Assembly: GCA_913009915.1 (NCBI GenBank) | Contig: CAJVYZ010000052.1 | Coordinates: 1-9,965 of the forward strand | Direction: 5' to 3' | Length of the DNA: 9,965 nt | Source: an uncultured Gemmatimonadota bacterium | GTDB taxonomy: Bacteria > Gemmatimonadota > Gemmatimonadetes > Gemmatimonadales > GWC2-71-9 | Shown: positions 5,423 to 9,965 of the stretch, one piece after another | How positions within the stretch are numbered: the first letter of the stretch is position 1 | Layout of the letters: every line of letters starts with the position of its first letter | Notes under the pieces: generated by a model | The model's database searches: none | What the model saw: the letters and a program-made list of their open reading frames with translations, nothing else | Told to the model about the DNA's origin: nothing | Program-made: the position numbers and the translations under genes

Positions 5423-8400
5423 TCATCCCGCCACGCCCGCCTCGACCCGCGGCTTGCGCTCGGCCGGGCTCGATGCCGAAGGCTTGTCCTCCGGGTGTAG
5501 GTGATCCGTCAGCCGCACGCCGACCACGGTCGACACGCCCGGTTCCTGCATGGTGACGCCGTAAATGGTATCGGCCGAGTGCATCGTCCGCGGGTTGTGG
5601 GTGATGACGATGAATTGGGTATCCTTCTTGAACTCGTCGAGCATGCGGGTGAACCGGCCGACGTTGGCGTCGTCCAGCGGCGCATCGACCTCGTCCATGA
5701 GACAAAACGGACTTGGTTTGGTAAGGTAGATGCCGAACAGCAGGGACACGGCCACTAGCGTGCGCTCACCCGATGAGAGCAGGTGGATCCGCTGGGTCCG
5801 CTTGCCGCGGGGGGCGGCGTGGATCTCGATCTCGCTTTCGAGCGGATCGTCCGGGTTGGTGAGCCGCAGTGCGCATTCCCCGCCGCCGAACAGGGTCTGG
5901 AACACGTTGACGAAGTGAGTGCTAATGGTGTCGAACGTCTCTATAAACAGTTCTTTGGCGGTCGAGTCGATTTCCCGGATGGCCTGAACCAGCGACTGAC
6001 GAGCGGCTACCAGATCGTCACGCTGGGTGACCAGGAAATCGACACGTTTGGTTTCTTCCGCGTGTTCCTCGACGGCGAGCGGGTTGACGGGGCCGAGCTT
6101 TTCCAACGCTTCCCGGATCCGCGTCGATTCGGACTGAAGTTCGTCGAGGTCGAGCTCCAGCGGCTCTACTTCAGCCACCAAGGTGTCGAGCGATTTCTTC
6201 CACTCGGTCTCGACTCGCTCGACGATGCCGCGCCGATCGGCGGCCGCCTCGGCCAAGCTGAGTTCCAGCCGATGGTGTTCCTCGTTCAGTTCCTCGAGGG
6301 CTGTCCGCGCTCTCGAGAGGCCCTGTTCGGCGTCGTGTAGAGCGTCCTCGGCCGCCGCCAACGCCTCTTCAGCGTCCCGGCTAGCGGCCTCCAACTCCAG
6401 TACCGCGACGCGGCACTCCGCCCGTCGCTCTTTCCGTTGACTCTGCTGGGCCGTCACTTCGGCCGAGTCGGCGGCGAGCTGGGCCATCTCCTGCCTGAGA
6501 TGCTCGATCGTAGCGGCCGAATCGGTGGCTACCTGAGTGGCGCGGTCGAACTTCTCCTGTGCCGCCTTGAGACGCCCGTCGACGTGCGCCGCCTGCACCT
6601 GCCAGTGCACCCTCGCTTCTCGGGCGGATTCCTGTTCGGTCTCCAATTCAGCCAAGCCGGCCCGGCCGGCGCCTACCTCATCTTCCGTGTGCGCCCGTGC
6701 CAACTCGGCCGCCGTGAGACCGCGGTCGATGTCCAGCATTCGTGCCTGGGAAGTCTCGCTCCGTTCGGTCAGCCTGCCGAGCTGACCCTCGAGTGTGCCA
6801 AGATCCCGCGTCAGTCCCGAGCTGTGGCGTTCGGCTTCGTCCTTGGTCGCTCCGGCCTCTCGTTCGGCGTCTCTGGCGGCTTCGGCTCCAGCAGCTGCTT
6901 CGGTCAGCTCATGTTCGACCCGCGCCAGGCGCTCCTCCGCATTTGCCAGGGTCGCCTGGGCGTTGTCGAACTGTGCCTGAGTATCCCCCAGGTCCTGCTC
7001 CAGGCTCTCCAACTCGGCCCGGCGCTGCAGCGGTCCGGATGGCGTCGCCTGGGAAGACAGCAGTATGGCGCCGTTGCTCTGCTTCAGGGCCCGATCACCT
7101 TCGAGCATCTCCGAACCGCCGAGGATGGCTCCCACCCAGGCGGACGCCACCGGCGAGGAAATGCGAACCCGCTCTTCCAACGGGTGGGTACGCCTGGTGG
7201 GCTGGGGCGGCGTGCCCGGCAACAACACCAGGGTGCCGGCACCCGCCTGTTCATGCCAGGCCTGGATTTGGTGGACGGCATCACCATCACGGACCAGCAC
7301 CGCGTGAACCCATTCGCCGAGTAGACGCTCGGCCAGCGCGGCCTCAGTCCGGTCGGAGCGGATATAGTCGCTGAGAGGGCCGAGGACGGCGTCGTCGAAT
7401 TGATCGCGCGCGGCCATGAGTGAGGCCGCACCAGGCGCCAGCCCCACACGGCCGTGCTCCAGTTCCTGGAGGGCCTGTTGGCGGGCCGTAAGTTGCGCCA
7501 AGGCCTCTTGGGACCGGCGGAGCGCTGCGCGCGAGGAAGCCTCCAATTCGCGGGTTTCGGCCACCAGGTGGCGTTGGCGGTCCGCTTCTCCTGCTGCTTT
7601 GCGGGCGCTTTCGCTGGCCCGTCGGTGGTCAGCCTGCGCCGCCAGGAGCTTCTCCCTGGCTGTGGCCAACTCGGTTCGGCAGGCGCTGACCTCTCCGGTC
7701 GCGGTCGCGGCCTGGTCCCTGAGGGAGGCCAGGTCGGATTCCAGGGCGCTGCGCTCGCCCTCGAATGACTTGATCTGGTGGGTGTGGTTCTGGCCCTGAT
7801 CCTCCAGGGTGCGCACCCGCTCCCGCTGTTCCACCAGTCGCGAGCGGACCTTGGCCTCAGCTTGGGCGCGTTCCTGCAGCTCGCGTTCGATCGTTTCCAT
7901 CTCGGCGGTCGCCGCCTGTCGCTCCTCGGCCGCGGCTGCGGCATCCCGGTCCGCCTGCTGGGTGCGAGCTTCGAGGTGGGTGCGCTCATCGGTGGCCTGC
8001 TGGTGGCGGCGCCTGGCGTTGGCCAACCGTTCCTGGGCCAGGGCCAGCTCACCGTCTACGCGGCCGACCTCGACTTGGACGTTACTGAGCCGCCGGGCGA
8101 TCTCGGTTCGCTGGGTTTCGACAACGGCTCGCTCGCTCGACCGATCTTCCCGGATTTGCTCGGCGGTGGCCAGCGTCGTACGTGCCCCCGGGAGGTCCTG
8201 CTGCAACGCCTCGTGGCGTCGTTCCATGCCTGAGGTGGCCTGCGACAGTCGGTCGAGCTGGCGGATGGCGAGGGTCAATTCTACCACGAATTTCTCGTCC
8301 ACCAGCCGGTTGTGCCGCTCCGCCTTCCCCTTTTGGCGCGCCAGGCTCCGGATCTGCGATTGCACCTCGGCGATGAGATCTTCGACCCGCTGCAGGTCGA

Positions 8401-8956
8401 GCGCCGTCTCCTCCAGGCGTCTTTCGGTACTGTGTTTGCGGTCGCGGTATAACCCGATGCCGGCCGCCTCCTCGAACAGCGACCTCCGTTCGGACGCCCG
8501 GTCCGACAGGAGCAGGTCGATCATCTTGGCTTCGATGACCACGCCCGCGTCGCTGCCGAGTCCCGTGCCGCGGAGGAGGTCCTGAATGTCCTTGAGCCTG
8601 ACGGGCGCCTTGTTCAGGAGATAGTCGCTCTGCCCCGAGCGCGACAGCCGCCTGGTGATCTGCACTTCCTGATAGGCGATCGGGAGAAGGCCATCACTGT
8701 TGTCCAGGAACAGCGACACCTCGGCCACGTTTACCGGGCGCCGGCCCGCCGCGCCCTGGAAGATGACGTCCTCCATCTTGCCGCCCCGGAGCAGGCGGGC
8801 CGATTGCGCGCCCAGCACCCAGCGGACCGCGTCGGAAATGTTGGACTTGCCGCAACCGTTCGGGCCCACGATGGCGGTGACGCCGTCGCCAAAATCGACC
8901 GTGAGGGTATCGGCAAACGACTTGAAGCCGGAGAGCTGCAGCTTGGTGAGCTTCAT
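5423..8956 (-). CDS. smc: Chromosome segregation/condensation ATPase SMC
   Basis: A 1177-residue protein, the normal length for bacterial SMC. SMC dimers, with ScpA and ScpB, load on DNA and extrude loops to compact and separate sister chromosomes. The N-terminal head half has Walker A at residues 31-39 (GPNGCGKSN, K37) and conserved FEEAAGIGLYRDRK. Residues about 170-495 are a Glu/Ala/Arg/Gln-rich coiled coil, about 500-635 the hinge (AVLGPLSDYIRSD is recognisable), and about 645-1000 the returning coil. The C-terminal head half has the signature LLSSGERTL (1059-1067), Walker B D1088/E1089 in FCLMDEVDAPLDD, and the switch His at 1120 in VITHN. The signature reads LSSGE where LSGGE is usual. 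The start is the ATG at 8956, giving MKLTKLQLSGFKSF as in homologues; the frame stays open upstream to 9346 but that part is unrelated and overlaps the next gene. It lies 52 bases after the SPOR gene. scpA and scpB are not in the window. Confidence 0.97.
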   Translation of the reverse strand: MKLTKLQLSGFKSFADTLTVDFGDGVTAIVGPNGCGKSNISDAVRWVLGAQSARLLRGGKMEDVIFQGAAGRRPVNVAEVSLFLDNSDGLLPIAYQEVQITRRLSRSGQSDYLLNKAPVRLKDIQDLLRGTGLGSDAGVVIEAKMIDLLLSDRASERRSLFEEAAGIGLYRDRKHSTERRLEETALDLQRVEDLIAEVQSQIRSLARQKGKAERHNRLVDEKFVVELTLAIRQLDRLSQATSGMERRHEALQQDLPGARTTLATAEQIREDRSSERAVVETQRTEIARRLSNVQVEVGRVDGELALAQERLANARRRHQQATDERTHLEARTQQADRDAAAAAEERQAATAEMETIERELQERAQAEAKVRSRLVEQRERVRTLEDQGQNHTHQIKSFEGERSALESDLASLRDQAATATGEVSACRTELATAREKLLAAQADHRRASESARKAAGEADRQRHLVAETRELEASSRAALRRSQEALAQLTARQQALQELEHGRVGLAPGAASLMAARDQFDDAVLGPLSDYIRSDRTEAALAERLLGEWVHAVLVRDGDAVHQIQAWHEQAGAGTLVLLPGTPPQPTRRTHPLEERVRISSPVASAWVGAILGGSEMLEGDRALKQSNGAILLSSQATPSGPLQRRAELESLEQDLGDTQAQFDNAQATLANAEERLARVEHELTEAAAGAEAARDAEREAGATKDEAERHSSGLTRDLGTLEGQLGRLTERSETSQARMLDIDRGLTAAELARAHTEDEVGAGRAGLAELETEQESAREARVHWQVQAAHVDGRLKAAQEKFDRATQVATDSAATIEHLRQEMAQLAADSAEVTAQQSQRKERRAECRVAVLELEAASRDAEEALAAAEDALHDAEQGLSRARTALEELNEEHHRLELSLAEAAADRRGIVERVETEWKKSLDTLVAEVEPLELDLDELQSESTRIREALEKLGPVNPLAVEEHAEETKRVDFLVTQRDDLVAARQSLVQAIREIDSTAKELFIETFDTISTHFVNVFQTLFGGGECALRLTNPDDPLESEIEIHAAPRGKRTQRIHLLSSGERTLVAVSLLFGIYLTKPSPFCLMDEVDAPLDDANVGRFTRMLDEFKKDTQFIVITHNPRTMHSADTIYGVTMQEPGVSTVVGVRLTDHLHPEDKPSASSPAERKPRVEAGVAG

Positions 8957-9008
8957 GGACGGTGGTCCCGACGGTGGAGGGTAACGGGTGTGGCGCAGGG
9001 TGATGGGC

Positions 9009-9965
9009 TCATTGCTCGACCTCGACGCGCTTCTGGTAGATGAACGATGGCCTGCCCAGGCTGCGGGCCACCGTGTCCGCCTGTTCGCGACTGGCGTACG
9101 GTCCGATGACCACTCGGTAGGCGTCTTCTCCTTCGCCCGGCTCGAGCATGGTGGCGGGGAGCCCGGCGGCGTCCATGAGGTTGACCAGATCCTGGGCCCA
9201 CTCCGGGTTTCGCGAGCTACTGATCTGCAGATAGATCGTGGCCGTGGCCGCCGTAGCATCGACGTTGTCGCGCGCCAGTAACTCACCGTACCGATCGTCG
9301 TCCCGCGGAGCCCACGCAACGGTGAGGAACACGTCGCTGCCCCCACCCACGATACGGCCTCGCTCCTCGAAAACCTCTTGGGTCAGGTCCAGGGAAGTGA
9401 TGTCGCCACCCTGGCGTACCAGGAGGGCGTTGCCGATGATGGTGGGGAAGTCGGCTGCCCAGGCGGTCTCCACCTGGCCCATGATCGTGTTGGTTCCGAC
9501 GTCCACGACCCATACGGAGTCGGTGCCGACTGGGCGGAGGAGCAACCACTCGCCATACGGGTCGGAGCGGACCGATTCGGCTACGCCCGGAAGGTCGATG
9601 GCCGACAACTGTTGCTCGCCGTATCGGTCGAACACTCGCAGCTGGGCGTCGCTACTCACGGTGTAGATCCGATGCCCCGACGGAGAGAATACCATGTCCG
9701 TGGGGCCCGGGCTCAGCGGGAGAAAGCGTACCGGCTCTGTGGCATCGGGCTGGTACAGCACCATTCCCGAATCCGTGGCCACGGCCAGCAAATCACCCCA
9801 GTACGTGGCTGCGGTGGCCCCAGGTGGAAGAGGGACCCTGACGGGAGGCTGGTCGTCGCTCAAGACCGTCAGGGCCATGGAATCGGTGTCGGACATGGTC
9901 ATGAGTTTGCCCGTCCTGGTGCCGTATGCGGCCACCGGTACCGCCTCCAACTGGCCGTCCAAGTG
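9009..9965 (-). CDS. Beta-propeller-like protein with C-terminal SPOR domain, 5' end outside window
   Basis: The reading frame ends at the TGA at 9009-9011 and runs off the right edge, so the N-terminus, including any signal peptide or membrane anchor, is not seen. The visible 318 residues have two parts. Residues up to about 235 show repeated strand patterns of WD40/YVTN-like propeller blades, such as DMVFSPSGHRIYTVSSDAQLRVFDRYG and SVWVVDVGTNTIMGQV. Residues about 241-310 look like a SPOR domain (IYLQISSSRNPEWAQDLVNL, then YRVVIGPYASREQADTVARSL). SPOR domains typically bind peptidoglycan stripped of stem peptides at the division site, so an envelope location near the septum is inferred. A TTG at 9962 is in frame, but codons continue beyond it and it is not a convincing start. 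smc follows after 52 bases on the same strand, so co-transcription is likely. Confidence 0.85.
   Translation of the reverse strand, partial: HLDGQLEAVPVAAYGTRTGKLMTMSDTDSMALTVLSDDQPPVRVPLPPGATAATYWGDLLAVATDSGMVLYQPDATEPVRFLPLSPGPTDMVFSPSGHRIYTVSSDAQLRVFDRYGEQQLSAIDLPGVAESVRSDPYGEWLLLRPVGTDSVWVVDVGTNTIMGQVETAWAADFPTIIGNALLVRQGGDITSLDLTQEVFEERGRIVGGGSDVFLTVAWAPRDDDRYGELLARDNVDATAATATIYLQISSSRNPEWAQDLVNLMDAAGLPATMLEPGEGEDAYRVVIGPYASREQADTVARSLGRPSFIYQKRVEVEQ

Noticed and set aside
6437..7374. Long plus-strand open frames opposite smc
   Set aside because: They are antisense shadows of a GC-rich coiled-coil gene, with low-complexity Arg/Pro/Ser/Gly translations and no recognisable motifs.
8957..9346. 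Upstream in-frame extension of smc by 130 codons
   Set aside because: The added residues are Arg/Ser/Pro-rich, typical of a GC-rich shadow frame, and overlap the SPOR gene. The conserved SMC N-terminus begins at the ATG at 8956.

Overview
The window looks like the end of a metagenome-assembled contig from a GC-rich, Gram-negative-type bacterium. The SMC protein, the DoxX protein and the SPOR-domain protein have the flavour of Gemmatimonadota or a related phylum. This is an impression from remembered SMC motif wording (for example the stretch around GLGSDAGVVIEAK), not a database result. The first 23 bases match an Illumina sequencing adapter, so the left end is a contig end with untrimmed adapter.

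Layout, left to right. (1) 24-1247, plus strand: a 5'-truncated gene of unknown function, then a DEDDh 3'-5' exonuclease with a C-terminal BRCT domain. This part is visibly poorer in GC (29 of 60 bases in 361-420) than the right-hand part (43 of 60 in 5341-5400), which suggests an acquired or otherwise foreign segment. (2) 1248-1562: about 315 bases with no gene I can recognise. (3) 1563-2669: an apparently complete IS630-family insertion sequence with perfect 14-bp terminal inverted repeats, a TA duplication and a CTAG target. (4) 2684-4042, minus strand: tryptophanase (tnaA). The IS sits 14 bp beyond its stop codon. A triple 11-bp-phased direct repeat (4140-4168), with PhoB/OmpR-type operator geometry, lies upstream of tnaA. 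(5) 4182-4208: a GC-rich hairpin separating tnaA from the next block. (6) 4240-9965, minus strand, read right to left: a beta-propeller-like/SPOR-domain protein (5' end outside the window), the chromosome condensation ATPase SMC, a DoxX-family membrane protein and a small conserved membrane protein. The first three are closely spaced (52 and 28 bp gaps) and probably co-transcribed. The fourth follows after 147 bp and may have its own promoter.

The SPOR protein and SMC fit a cell division and chromosome segregation theme. The tryptophanase is a separate catabolic, indole-forming function with its own apparent control region. I see no clearly new multi-gene system. The most interesting signals are the phased repeat upstream of tnaA, the IS placement just behind tnaA, the composition step on the left, and the adapter artefact, which changes how the first gene should be read.
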